Shown here: one piece after another, positions 1-7,513 of the stretch
Layout: each line of letters begins with the position of its first letter
How positions within the stretch are numbered: the first letter of the stretch is position 1
NCBI GenBank assembly: GCA_023433855.1
Contig: JAEYTV010000552.1
Coordinates: 1-10,046, forward strand
Direction of reading: 5' to 3'
Length of the DNA stretch: 10,046 bases
Origin: Pseudomonadota bacterium
GTDB lineage: Bacteria; Pseudomonadota; Alphaproteobacteria; Rhizobiales; Rhizobiaceae
Notes under the pieces: generated by a model
What the model was told of the DNA's origin: nothing
The model's input: the letters and a program-made list of their open reading frames with translations, nothing else
Databases searched by the model: none
Position numbers and translations under genes: made by a program

Positions 1-1668
1 ACACTGATCCGCTTCGCCGGACCCCGGCTTGCCGCCGCGCCCGCCGACGATCCGCTGGTTCCGGTTATGCTGCGCCAGGGCGAACGTGCCCTGGGCGGCG
101 CGATGTCTTGGTCGGAGCCACAGCCACTCGCCGACTTCCCTCCTTTCGGGCCGTTCGCCGGCATGCCGCATGCGGCAGATATCAGTGTCACGCGACAGGT
201 TCTCGCCGAGCCGACCGGCGACCTTGCAGAGCGGACCTGGGCAAGCCTTGCCGACGGAACCCCGCTCGTCACCGAGAAGGAAGTCGAAGCCGGCCGGATC
301 GTGCTTTTCCACACGAGCGCCGAGGCAACATGGTCGAACCTTCCGCTTTCAGGCAATTTCGTCGAGATGCTTCGCCGTCTCGTCCAGCTCGCCCGGGCTG
401 GCGGAGCGGCATCCGGCGGAACTGCAGCCGATGGTTCGACGGCCACCTTGCCGCCATACCGGCTGCTGACTGCGGACGGCATCCTGACGACGGAAACCGG
501 CAGTGCGCGACCCGTCACCCTCTCCGGCAATCGGATCCCGGTGGGGAGTTTTGATCATCCGCCCGGCCTCTATGGAACCGAGGACGGGTTCACCGCCATC
601 AACCTTCTGGCGCCAGGCACGGTCATCACGCCCTTCAATCCAACGGCCGGGGGACAGCCGATCGTCAGGGAAGGCCTCGCAGGCGGCGAGACGATCTCGC
701 TCAGGCCCGCGCTTTTCGCGGCAGCCTTCGCGCTGCTGGTGCTCGACAGTCTGGTGGTGCTGTTCATGAATGGCGCCTTCTCGCGCCCCGCAGGCCTCGG
801 CCGCAGACGCAGCTCCACGGCAGCGTCGGTCGCGGCCATCCTCGCCTTCGCCATGCTGTCGGCGCAAACCGGCGAGAGCCGCGCACAGGAAATGGCGCCC
901 GGGGCGGGCGCCAAGCCTGGCGACGAGCAGGTGCTTGAGCGCCTCGATACGACCCATCTCGCCTATGTGGTGACAGGGGAAGCAGAGGTCGACAGGGTGA
1001 CCGAACAGGGGCTCGACGGGCTGAGCCAGTTCCTCACCTATCGTACGACGCTCGAACCGGGCGCGCCGGTCGGTGTCGACATTTCCAGGGACGAACTCTC
1101 CCTTTACCCGATCATCTACTGGCCGATCTCAGCCTCTGCGCCGATGCCCTCGCAACAGGCAATCTCCCGCATCGACGCCTACATGCGCAACGGCGGCACC
1201 GTTCTCTTCGACACCCGCGATCAGTATTCCGCGCTCGATGGGGGTGGCACGACGCCGAACGGAGAGCGTCTTCAGGCGATCCTCGCCAACATCGACATTC
1301 CACCCCTCGAGCCGACGCCGGAGGACCATGTCCTCACGCGCTCCTTCTACCTGCTGACGAATTTCCCTGGTCGCTATGCGGGAAGCCCCTTGTGGGTCGA
1401 GGCTCGCCAGGAGGCTCGCAACACCGGAGCGCAACTCTCCTCGTCAGGCGACGGCGTAACCCCGCTCCTCATCACCGGCAACGATTTCGCCGGTGCCTGG
1501 GCCGTCGACACCCAGGGCGCTCCGGTGCTTCCCACAGTTCCGCCCGACGAGATGCAGCGAGAATATGCCTACAGGGCGGGTGTCAACATCATGATGTACA
1601 TGCTGACCGGCAACTACAAGGCCGACCAGGTGCACGTGCCCGCACTTCTCGAGCGGCTCGGCCAGTAG
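1..1668 (+). CDS. DUF4159 domain membrane protein, 3' part (5' end outside window)
   Basis: The reading frame is open from the first base to the TAG at 1666-1668, giving 555 visible residues; the N-terminus is missing. Full-length relatives are about 900-950 residues and begin with a BatA-type membrane domain. Visible residues 1-235 are a soluble stretch. A strong membrane helix follows at about 237-258, then a basic RRR loop and a second hydrophobic segment at about 275-289 that ends in an SRAQE sequence resembling a signal-peptide cleavage site. The DUF4159 domain runs from about 318 (THLAYVVTG) to about 547, with the GGTVLFDTRD strand-turn typical of this glutamine-amidotransferase-like fold. 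It should therefore sit outside the cytoplasmic membrane. The next gene starts 9 bases after the stop, so the two form one operon. Known context (from family knowledge) is moxR, DUF58, DUF4159, then a large membrane protein, suggesting chaperone-assisted envelope function. The exact role is unknown. Confidence 0.88.
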   Translation, partial: TLIRFAGPRLAAAPADDPLVPVMLRQGERALGGAMSWSEPQPLADFPPFGPFAGMPHAADISVTRQVLAEPTGDLAERTWASLADGTPLVTEKEVEAGRIVLFHTSAEATWSNLPLSGNFVEMLRRLVQLARAGGAASGGTAADGSTATLPPYRLLTADGILTTETGSARPVTLSGNRIPVGSFDHPPGLYGTEDGFTAINLLAPGTVITPFNPTAGGQPIVREGLAGGETISLRPALFAAAFALLVLDSLVVLFMNGAFSRPAGLGRRRSSTAASVAAILAFAMLSAQTGESRAQEMAPGAGAKPGDEQVLERLDTTHLAYVVTGEAEVDRVTEQGLDGLSQFLTYRTTLEPGAPVGVDISRDELSLYPIIYWPISASAPMPSQQAISRIDAYMRNGGTVLFDTRDQYSALDGGGTTPNGERLQAILANIDIPPLEPTPEDHVLTRSFYLLTNFPGRYAGSPLWVEARQEARNTGAQLSSSGDGVTPLLITGNDFAGAWAVDTQGAPVLPTVPPDEMQREYAYRAGVNIMMYMLTGNYKADQVHVPALLERLGQ

Positions 1669-1671
1669 GAG
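1667..1671 (+). promoter_or_regulatory. Ribosome binding site supporting a GTG start at 1678
   Basis: AGGAG begins inside the stop codon of the DUF4159 gene (TAGGAG) and lies 6 bases before GTG at 1678-1680. It supports that rare start codon and close translational linkage of the two genes. Confidence 0.7.
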
Positions 1672-1677
1672 ACGGCG

Positions 1678-3744
1678 GTGACGATTGAATTTGCCCCCTT
1701 CTTCCCTTGGGCCGTGCTGGCCGGCTTGGGAGTGCTTGCCCTGCTTCTCGCCACCCTCGCCTTCTGGCGCGGCGTGCGGAGCGCAGCCTTGCGCACGCTG
1801 GCACTTGCAAGCCTTTTGCTGGCGCTCGCCAACCCGACACTCATGCAGGAGGACCGGGAGCAACTGTCGACCGTCGTACCGATCGTGGTGGATCGTTCGC
1901 AGAGTCAGGAAACCTCAGGCCGGGAGGAGCAGACCGATGAGGCCCTGGCCGGGCTGCAGAACCGGTTCTCCCGCTATCCGCGCATCGAGACGCGGATCGT
2001 CGAAGTTGACGACGACGCCGAGTCCGACACACCTTCGACGCGGCTGTTCACGGCACTGCGTTCTGCGATCTCCGATGTCCCGCCGGCACGCATCGGCGGC
2101 GCCGTGTTCCTGACCGACGGCCAGATCCACGATCTTCCCGGGGTCAACCAGGATCTCGGCTTCAACGCTCCGCTCCACGGGCTGATCACCGGACAGCCAG
2201 ACGAATTCGACCGACGCGTCGAAGTGTTGCGCGCGCCTCGTTTCGGTATTGTCGGAGAGGAACAGGAACTGACGCTGCGTGTATTCGACGACGGCCAGTC
2301 GCGCGGCGGCACGGCGGACGTCGTCGTGCGAATGAATGGCCAGCAGGTGGCGACACTGCGTGCCGCTCCCGGCGCCGAAACCCCGTTCTCCTTCACAGTT
2401 CCCCGTGGCGGCAACAACGTCATGGAATTCTCGGTCGAGGAGTTGCCGGGCGAGGTGACGACCGCCAACAATCGCGCCGTCCACGTCATCGACGGCATCC
2501 GCCAGAACCTGAGGGTCCTGCTCGTCTCAGGCGAGCCACATGCCGGCGAACGCGCCTGGCGAAATCTCCTGAAGTCCGACGCTTCCGTGGACCTGGTGCA
2601 TTTCACCATCCTGCGTCCCCCCGAAAAGCAGGACGGTACCCCCATCAACGAGCTTTCGCTGATCGCCTTTCCGACCCGGGAGCTGTTCGTCGAGAAGATC
2701 AAGGATTTCGACCTCATCATCTTCGACCGCTACAAGCACCGCGGCGTGCTGCCTATCCTCTACTACGATTACATCGCCCAGTACGTGAACGAGGGCGGCG
2801 CACTGCTGATCGCCGCCGGCCCTGAACATGCCGGCGAAGACTCCATCGCCTCCACCCCGCTCGAGCAGGTGCTGCCTGCCGCGCCGACAGGCGGCGTGCA
2901 CAATGCCGGCTTCTATCCACATCTGTCGGAAGCAGGCCTGAAACACCCCGTCACACGTGGACTCGATCCCTCGAACCAGAACCCGCCGGCCTGGGGACGG
3001 TGGTTCCGGACGATCGATGTCGACACTCCGCAGGGGCAGACCGTCATGGAAGGCGACGGCGATCGTCCACTGCTGGTGCTCAACCGACAGGGTGAAGGCC
3101 GCGTTGCCATGCTGCTGTCCGACCAAGGCTGGCTCTGGGCGCGCGGCTTCGAGGGAGGTGGCCCCCATGTTTCATTGTATCGCCGCATCGCGCATTGGCT
3201 CATGAAGGAGCCGGAACTGGAGGAGGAAGCGCTGACCTCCCGCGCCGTTGGCCGGACTCTGGAAGCCACTCGCCAGACGATCGGGCAGGACCCTGGCCCC
3301 GCGACCATCCGCTATCCGTCCGGACGCATGGAAACCGTGCCGATGACTGCCGCCGGTCCCGGTGAGTACCGGCTCGAACGCCGCATGGACGAGACCGGCC
3401 TGTTCGAAGTGACCAACGGAGAGTTCACCACGCTGGTCCATGTCGGCGCCGTCGACGCTCCCGAATTCAAGGCCATGATATCCACCGAGGCGACGCTAAG
3501 GCCTTATGCCGACAAGAGCCGCGGTCTTGTCGCCCGCGTAGCCTCCGGTGAGGCCGTGGCACTGCCGGACATCCTGCCGGTCCGCGGCGAGGTGCGCGTC
3601 AACGATCCCGATCGGATGATCATCCGCCTGACGGACGAAACCATTCTGCGCGGCGTCAATACGCTGCCGCTCTTCGCCGGATTTGCGGGGCTTTCCGCCC
3701 TGTTGTTCGCGGTGGCGGCCATGTGGTGGCGCGAGGGCCGATAA
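1678..3744 (+). CDS. Large membrane protein with VWA-like and amidotransferase-like domains
   Basis: A 688-residue protein starting at GTG. Two membrane helices lie at about residues 9-30 and 35-53, and a third at about 664-684 close to the C-terminus, so the long middle part should lie on one side of the membrane, probably the periplasm. Residues 66-150 look like a von Willebrand factor A fold: D72, S74 and S76 form a DxSxS metal-binding motif, and FLTDG (144-148) matches the later VWA strand. Residues 180-270 read as a beta-rich Ig-like segment. Residues 278-510 look like a class I glutamine-amidotransferase-like fold (VLLVSGEP, DLIIFDRY, NEGGALLIAAGPE), but no nucleophilic cysteine is visible, so amidotransferase activity is unlikely. 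It pairs with the preceding DUF4159 protein, whose domain has the same kind of fold. The likely role is in a MoxR-linked envelope complex. No specific function can be assigned. Confidence 0.88.
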   Translation: MTIEFAPFFPWAVLAGLGVLALLLATLAFWRGVRSAALRTLALASLLLALANPTLMQEDREQLSTVVPIVVDRSQSQETSGREEQTDEALAGLQNRFSRYPRIETRIVEVDDDAESDTPSTRLFTALRSAISDVPPARIGGAVFLTDGQIHDLPGVNQDLGFNAPLHGLITGQPDEFDRRVEVLRAPRFGIVGEEQELTLRVFDDGQSRGGTADVVVRMNGQQVATLRAAPGAETPFSFTVPRGGNNVMEFSVEELPGEVTTANNRAVHVIDGIRQNLRVLLVSGEPHAGERAWRNLLKSDASVDLVHFTILRPPEKQDGTPINELSLIAFPTRELFVEKIKDFDLIIFDRYKHRGVLPILYYDYIAQYVNEGGALLIAAGPEHAGEDSIASTPLEQVLPAAPTGGVHNAGFYPHLSEAGLKHPVTRGLDPSNQNPPAWGRWFRTIDVDTPQGQTVMEGDGDRPLLVLNRQGEGRVAMLLSDQGWLWARGFEGGGPHVSLYRRIAHWLMKEPELEEEALTSRAVGRTLEATRQTIGQDPGPATIRYPSGRMETVPMTAAGPGEYRLERRMDETGLFEVTNGEFTTLVHVGAVDAPEFKAMISTEATLRPYADKSRGLVARVASGEAVALPDILPVRGEVRVNDPDRMIIRLTDETILRGVNTLPLFAGFAGLSALLFAVAAMWWREGR

Positions 3745-3814
3745 GGCAACGGCTATGAAATGGTCGAGCTGCCGGAGTTTGCGGAAGGACGCACCACACA
3801 CTCCTGAAGAAACG

Positions 3815-3838
3815 GCCCTGGCGGATCCGCTGCCGGGC
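3815..3838. terminator. Possible imperfect hairpin between convergent genes
   Basis: The gap 3745-3855 separates two convergent genes. It contains GCCC (3815-3818) and GGGC (3835-3838) flanking the palindrome GCGGATCCGC (3821-3830), which can fold with two wobble pairs and a 2-base bulge. Neither side has a T-tract, so an intrinsic terminator is uncertain. Confidence 0.3.
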
Positions 3839-3855
3839 TCACGACGCCGTTGCGA

Positions 3856-4374
3856 TCAGTGGCCGCGCCATTCGATATGACCTGGCAGCCGCTCATGCGT
3901 ATCGGCAGCGATGGGCACGACGAGGACGCGGCCGGGATCGACGGGCCCCGGAAACTCCAGCGCATTGTGCGAGACCTTCTCGAAACCGAGAGGCATGTAA
4001 TACGGCGGGTCGCCGACGAGGATGACCGCTTCGGAGCCCTGTCTTCTTGCCGCCTCTATGGCGATCCTCACCAGTTCCCGGCCGATGCCCTGATTCTTGT
4101 GGGACGGCCTGACGGCGAGCGGACCGAGCAGGTGCCCCCTCACCCTCCCTGCCAGCACAGGTGTCATGCGAACGGAGGCAATCGTCTCGCCGTCATCCGC
4201 GCAGATGAATGACAGCGAGCGGTCGTGAGGACCCTGCTCCCGAATGCGGGCGGCCGCGCGCGTATGCCGCCCCGGACCGAAAGCCTCTGCGTTGATGAGT
4301 TCTATGATCTCGTCATGGGAGGCATCCTCCGTCAGGTAGACAAGTTCGTGCTTGGCGAGACGTTGCTGGGACAT
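3856..4374 (-). CDS. GNAT family N-acetyltransferase (YhbS-like)
   Basis: A 172-residue protein, normal length for a single-domain GNAT enzyme that moves an acetyl group from acetyl-CoA to an amine. The acetyl-CoA loop is clear at residues 88-102 (LAVRPSHKNQGIGRELV), with Q95-G96-I97-G98 matching the Q/RxxGxG/A motif A. The following GDPPYYMPLGF (121-131) is the family's second signature, with the tyrosine pair near the catalytic site. This pattern and the preceding LLGPLAV strand resemble the YhbS/COG3153 group; the substrate cannot be read from sequence. The ATG at 4374 is used because MSQQRL leads straight into the domain, but no good Shine-Dalgarno sequence precedes it. It is convergent with the membrane protein gene and divergent from the quinone reductase gene. 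Confidence 0.88.
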   Translation of the reverse strand: MSQQRLAKHELVYLTEDASHDEIIELINAEAFGPGRHTRAAARIREQGPHDRSLSFICADDGETIASVRMTPVLAGRVRGHLLGPLAVRPSHKNQGIGRELVRIAIEAARRQGSEAVILVGDPPYYMPLGFEKVSHNALEFPGPVDPGRVLVVPIAADTHERLPGHIEWRGH

Positions 4375-4633
4375 GGATGAACCGAAGCCGTAAAACAGGA
4401 GCGGACAGGACAGGTGATCGCGATGACGCCTTGGGCAGGCGCATGGAGAGAGATCAGCGTCGTCGAAGTGTCCGTGCTTCGTTCATCAGATGGGTGTTCC
4501 CGGATTGCGGAGAGCCACCTAGCAGGAAAACGCGTCATCGTCCAATGCAAAAAAGCAGTGTTCAGATGATCGTGGCTCGCCAATGGCGCAAGGTGCCGTA
4601 TCTATGGTTTATCGGAAGCGGAAGGAGAACTCC
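4375..4633. other. Divergent intergenic region
   Basis: This 259-base gap must hold promoters for both the acetyltransferase (minus) and the glutathionyl-hydroquinone reductase (plus). I see no convincing -35/-10 pair. Notable items are a tandem GGACAGGACAGG (about 4403-4414), an A6 run at about 4549-4554, and an AT-richer patch around 4599-4612 (TATCTATGGTTTAT) that could be a -10 region for the plus-strand gene. Open frames crossing it are not convincing genes. Confidence 0.5.
4621..4627 (+). promoter_or_regulatory. Ribosome binding site choosing the ATG at 4634
   Basis: GAAGGAG ends 6 bases before ATG 4634-4636. An in-frame ATG at 4583 would add 17 residues but lacks such a site. The shorter start also places the catalytic cysteine at residue 63, as I recall for E. 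coli YqjG. Confidence 0.75.
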
Positions 4634-5623
4634 ATGGGCATGCTCGTCGACGGCAAATGGCACGATGTCTGGTATGACACGAAAGCCAGCAAGGGCCGCT
4701 TCCAACGCAGCGCATCGCAGTTCCGCAACTGGATCACCTCCGATGGATCGGCTGGCCCCTCCGGCAGCGGCGGTTTCAAGGCCGAGGCCGGCCGTTATCA
4801 TCTCTATGTATCCTATGCCTGTCCCTGGGCTCATCGGACCCTGATCTTCCGCAAGCTCAAGATGCTGGAAAACCTGATCTCGGTGTCGGTGGTGGACTAC
4901 CTGATGGCCGAGAACGGCTGGGAGTTCAGGAAGCGCGACGGAGCGACGGGCGATGAGCTCTACGGCTTCGATTACCTCTACCAGCTCTACCTCAAGGCGG
5001 ATCCGGACTACAGCGGCCGCGTCACGGTGCCGACGCTCTGGGACAAGCAGAAAGAGACGATCGTTTCCAACGAAAGCGCCGACATCATCCGCATGTTCAA
5101 TACTGCATTCGATGCTTTGACGGGATCGACCTTGGACTATTACCCCGCAGACCTGCACGAGGAGATCGACGCTCTGAACGCCCGCATCTACGACACCGTC
5201 AACAACGGCGTCTACAAGGCGGGCTTTGCGACGAGTCAGGACGCCTACGAAGAGGCGGCGATCCAGGTGTCCGAGACCCTGGACATCCTGGAGGACCGAC
5301 TGTCGAACAGTCGGTACCTTTTCGGCGACCGCTTGACGGAAGCCGACTGGCGACTGTTTACCACCCTCTACCGCTTCGATCCTGTCTACGTCGGGCACTT
5401 CAAGTGCAACATCCGCCGCATTGCCGACTACCCGTACCTGTCGGGTTACCTGCGCGACCTCTACCAGAAGCCCGGTGTGTCGGGCACCTGCAATCTGCTT
5501 CACGTCAAGAACCACTATTACCAGAGCCACAAGACGATCAACCCGACCGGGATTGTTCCCCTCGGGCCGCGCATCGACCTGATGGAACCGCATGAGCGGG
5601 AGAGGCTCAGCCGCCCCGAATGA
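4634..5623 (+). CDS. yqjG: Glutathionyl-hydroquinone reductase (Xi-class glutathione transferase)
   Basis: A 329-residue cytosolic enzyme, almost exactly the length of E. coli YqjG. The family reduces glutathionyl-hydroquinones to free hydroquinones with glutathione, recycling quinones that have reacted with glutathione. The N-terminal thioredoxin-like domain carries SYACPWAHRT at 60-69, with C63 as the nucleophile in the CPW motif. VPTLWD (132-137) has the cis-proline loop, and SNES (145-148) is the glutathione gamma-glutamyl contact region. The helical C-terminal domain has NNGVYKAGFA (190-199), LFGDRLTEADWRLF (229-242) and NHYYQSHKTINPTG (293-306), all family hallmarks; the tyrosines in the first and third motifs correspond to the active-site tyrosines known in this class. 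PcpF of Sphingobium belongs here. Nothing nearby suggests a dedicated aromatic-degradation pathway, so a housekeeping or stress role is more likely. Confidence 0.95.
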   Translation: MGMLVDGKWHDVWYDTKASKGRFQRSASQFRNWITSDGSAGPSGSGGFKAEAGRYHLYVSYACPWAHRTLIFRKLKMLENLISVSVVDYLMAENGWEFRKRDGATGDELYGFDYLYQLYLKADPDYSGRVTVPTLWDKQKETIVSNESADIIRMFNTAFDALTGSTLDYYPADLHEEIDALNARIYDTVNNGVYKAGFATSQDAYEEAAIQVSETLDILEDRLSNSRYLFGDRLTEADWRLFTTLYRFDPVYVGHFKCNIRRIADYPYLSGYLRDLYQKPGVSGTCNLLHVKNHYYQSHKTINPTGIVPLGPRIDLMEPHERERLSRPE

Positions 5624-5733
5624 GTTCTAGCCCTCTCAGTCTCCCGGTGAACATTTCGTTCGACTTCCACGGTCAATGACGGTAGCCTCTCGTCTTTGAA
5701 CATGGTTTCGGGTGCGTGTCCGTTTTCCGACAG

Positions 5734-5739
5734 GGAGGA
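5734..5739 (+). promoter_or_regulatory. Ribosome binding site choosing the ATG at 5748
   Basis: GGAGGA lies 8 bases before ATG 5748. The same frame is open further upstream (from 5712), but that extension includes this site and has no ribosome binding site of its own. Confidence 0.75.
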
Positions 5740-5747
5740 AGACAGTC

Positions 5748-5960
5748 ATGAGCAATACCGTTCTTGTTTTCCAGAGAGCCGATGGCTGGGTCGTGCGCCT
5801 GACGGAAGGCGACGTTGTCAGCGAGCGCGAGTTCGGCTTTGAAAAGCACGCTCGCGCATGGGCGGACGGTCAACGTATCCGCCTGAAGCTTGCTCACCCC
5901 TCCGGGATCGAAGCCGGCGATGCTGCGCAGGCGCTCCGTCACGGACCGCCGGGTCCGTGA
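5748..5960 (+). CDS. Small protein of unknown function (70 aa)
   Basis: Seventy residues beginning MSNTVLVFQRADGWVVRL. The start is set by a strong GGAGGA site 8 bases upstream. The pattern is two or three short beta strands (VLVFQRA, WVVRLTEG, SEREFGF) followed by one helix (EKHARAWADGQRIRLKL), then a flexible tail ending in GPPGP. The tryptophan-rich beta-beta-beta-alpha outline is reminiscent of small DUF2188-like proteins, but this is only a shape comparison. There is no signal peptide, membrane segment or cysteine. It lies 124 bases after the quinone reductase gene on the same strand and is convergent with the NUDIX gene. Whether it has its own promoter is unclear. The clean ribosome site and protein-like composition make it a real gene; I do not recognise its function. 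Confidence 0.7.
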   Translation: MSNTVLVFQRADGWVVRLTEGDVVSEREFGFEKHARAWADGQRIRLKLAHPSGIEAGDAAQALRHGPPGP

Positions 5961-5962
5961 CG
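5937..5962. terminator. Perfect 11-bp hairpin over the stop codon of the 70-aa gene
   Basis: The arms CGTCACGGACC (5937-5947) and GGTCCGTGACG (5952-5962) pair perfectly around a GCCG loop. The hairpin lies between two convergent genes (stops at 5960 and 5990), so it could end or protect transcripts from both sides. No T-tract follows on either strand, so it is not a textbook intrinsic terminator. It covers the last codons and the TGA of the small gene. Confidence 0.6.
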
Positions 5963-5989
5963 CCACGGGTGCCCGACACACAAGGCGGA

Positions 5990-6478
5990 TCACCAGAGAT
6001 CTGATTTTGCAACTTCGCCGCTGAGTTCCTTCAGCCGTTTGCGGGTCGATGCCGTAGTGTCTTTCGGCAGCGAATCCAGCGCAAAGAAACCGCTTTCGGC
6101 AATTTCACGGTCGGGCGGCCGCGGCGACGTCTGCCGCACTGTCAGGCGGTAAAAGAGCACGTGGTCACGGGGGCTGGCGTTCCGATTGTAGTAGACGTGG
6201 AAGAGCTCCGGTTCGCCCTGCATCTCGAGGTTTCCTTCCTCGCGCAGTTCCTTGCGAAGCGCCTGGAGCGCGGTCTCGCGTCGTTCCATGCCGCCTCCGG
6301 GCATGTACCAGCCGGGCACATAGGTGTGACGGACGAGAAAGATCCGGCCTTCCTCATCGAAACAGGCGGCCCGCACGCCGAGCGTCATGCCGCGCGACAG
6401 GATGAAGAAGCGGTGCAACAGCCACATCACCGCCTTGGTGCGAAATCCCTGAGCTTCCGGAATGCCCTCCTCGCTCAT
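5990..6478 (-). CDS. NUDIX hydrolase
   Basis: A 162-residue protein of normal single-domain length. NUDIX enzymes cleave nucleoside diphosphates linked to another group, using Mg2+ held by glutamates of the Nudix box. The box spans residues 62-84: G62, E68, then K76-E77-L78 and E80-E81, ending N83-L84. All catalytic glutamates are present, but the usual arginine of REUxEExGU is lysine (K76) and the usual final glycine is asparagine (N83). Upstream, LGVRAACFDEEGRIFLVRH and VPGWYMPGGGMERRE are the standard strands into the box. The N-terminal 30 residues include a hydrophobic patch (AVMWLLHRFFIL) but no clear signal peptide. GGAG (plus-strand 6485-6488) lies 6-7 bases before the ATG at 6478. 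The substrate is unknown. It is divergent from the metallophosphoesterase gene. Confidence 0.92.
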   Translation of the reverse strand: MSEEGIPEAQGFRTKAVMWLLHRFFILSRGMTLGVRAACFDEEGRIFLVRHTYVPGWYMPGGGMERRETALQALRKELREEGNLEMQGEPELFHVYYNRNASPRDHVLFYRLTVRQTSPRPPDREIAESGFFALDSLPKDTTASTRKRLKELSGEVAKSDLW

Positions 6479-6507
6479 TCACAACTCCGCAGGGCTGACA
6501 GAAATTG

Positions 6508-6534
6508 ATAACGATTTGCGCGCTGATGCGTTAT
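6508..6534. repeat. Short inverted repeat in a divergent promoter region
   Basis: ATAACG (6508-6513) and CGTTAT (6529-6534) form a 6-bp inverted repeat with a 15-base gap, inside the 65-base space between the divergent NUDIX and metallophosphoesterase starts. It could be an operator half-site pair, but arms this short can arise by chance. Confidence 0.25.
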
Positions 6535-6543
6535 GCATCCGCC

Positions 6544-7497
6544 ATGTTCAAATTCGCGCATATTTCCGACATCCACCTGGGCCCGCTCCCTAAACTGACG
6601 ATGAGGGAACTGTTCTCGAAACGCATCACCGGTTTTGTGAACTGGCATCGCAATCGGCGCAAGCACCTTTTCGTGAACACTCTCGACCTTCTTCTCAGTG
6701 ACCTGAAAACCCGCAATCCCGATCACCTGATGGTGACCGGCGACCTGGTCAATCTTGCTACGGGGATCGAGATCAAGCTGGCGGGTGAATGGCTGGAAAC
6801 CATCGGCGACCCGGCAGAAACCACGGTCGTTCCGGGCAACCATGATGCCTACGTGCCGGGAGCTCACGACAAGTCGGTCGCGGCCTGGTATCCGTTAATC
6901 AAGAGCGACGACGACCCCGGCAACTGGCCCAAGGACGAGCATATCTTCCCCACGATCCGTCGTCGCGGTCCTATCGCGATCATCGGATGTTCGACATCGA
7001 ACGCCACCCCGCCCTTCTCCGCTTCAGGCTATTTCAGCCCGCGCCAGGCGCGTGAAACCGTAAACCTGCTGAAGGAAGCGGGCGAGGAAGGTCTGTTTCG
7101 GGTCGTCCTCATCCATCATCCGCCGATACACGGCGCCGCCTCCTCCCACAAGCGGATGATCGGCATACGCCGATTCGCAGCAGCCATCTCGACGGGCGGC
7201 GCCGAACTGGTTCTGCACGGGCACACGCATCTCAACACGCTCTACTGGCTCCGGAGCCATGACGGCCAGGTTCCGGTCGTCGGCATCGCTTCCGCCTCAC
7301 AAGGTCCCGGCGGGCACAAGCCGCCTGCTGCATACAACCTGTTTACCCTGTCCGGGGAGCCGGGCGCCTGGAACCTCCTGTGCGAACGTTACGGGTTGAC
7401 CAACAGCGGAGAGGGTGTTGTGCTCGACGACAGCAGGGTCCTTTATGGTGAAACCCCGCCGCCGCTGACGGTGCTCGAAGCTGCAAGAATGTTGTGA
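6544..7497 (+). CDS. Metallophosphoesterase (calcineurin-like, CpdA-type)
   Basis: A 317-residue calcineurin-like phosphoesterase with the full set of metal-binding motifs in order: D9-x-H11 (SDIHLG), G66-D67 (TGDLVN), G98-N99-H100-D101 (PGNHD), H191-H192-P193-P194, and G226-H227-T228-H229 (HGHTH). The enzyme should use two metal ions to hydrolyse a phosphoester; relatives include cyclic-nucleotide phosphodiesterases of the CpdA/Icc group, but the substrate cannot be decided here. There is no signal peptide, so a cytosolic location is likely. The start is uncertain: ATG 6544 gives the family-typical MFKFAHISDIHLG, while an in-frame ATG at 6526 or TTG at 6505 would add 6 or 13 residues, and none has a good ribosome site (weak AGGG at 6491-6494 before the TTG). 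The last residues after about 290 are variable. Confidence 0.92.
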   Translation: MFKFAHISDIHLGPLPKLTMRELFSKRITGFVNWHRNRRKHLFVNTLDLLLSDLKTRNPDHLMVTGDLVNLATGIEIKLAGEWLETIGDPAETTVVPGNHDAYVPGAHDKSVAAWYPLIKSDDDPGNWPKDEHIFPTIRRRGPIAIIGCSTSNATPPFSASGYFSPRQARETVNLLKEAGEEGLFRVVLIHHPPIHGAASSHKRMIGIRRFAAAISTGGAELVLHGHTHLNTLYWLRSHDGQVPVVGIASASQGPGGHKPPAAYNLFTLSGEPGAWNLLCERYGLTNSGEGVVLDDSRVLYGETPPPLTVLEAARML

Positions 7498-7513
7498 CTA
7501 CCGAAGCGAACTT

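Noticed and set aside
1974..2720. A 248-codon minus-strand open frame inside the large membrane protein gene
   Set aside because: Composition is rich in Ser/Arg/Pro as expected for an antisense shadow, with no domain or ribosome site, and it lies fully inside a well-supported gene.
4481..4568. Repeated CAGATG in the divergent region upstream of the quinone reductase gene
   Set aside because: A 6-base repeat is expected by chance over this length, and the flanks do not match.
4377..4844. A plus-strand frame spanning the divergent intergenic region into the quinone reductase gene
   Set aside because: It overlaps the start of a certain gene in another frame, has no ribosome site and its translation looks random.
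4562..5593. A 343-codon open frame on the minus strand opposite the quinone reductase gene
   Set aside because: The plus-strand protein is an unmistakable full-length family member; the antisense frame is a by-product of GC-rich codon use and shows no recognisable motif.
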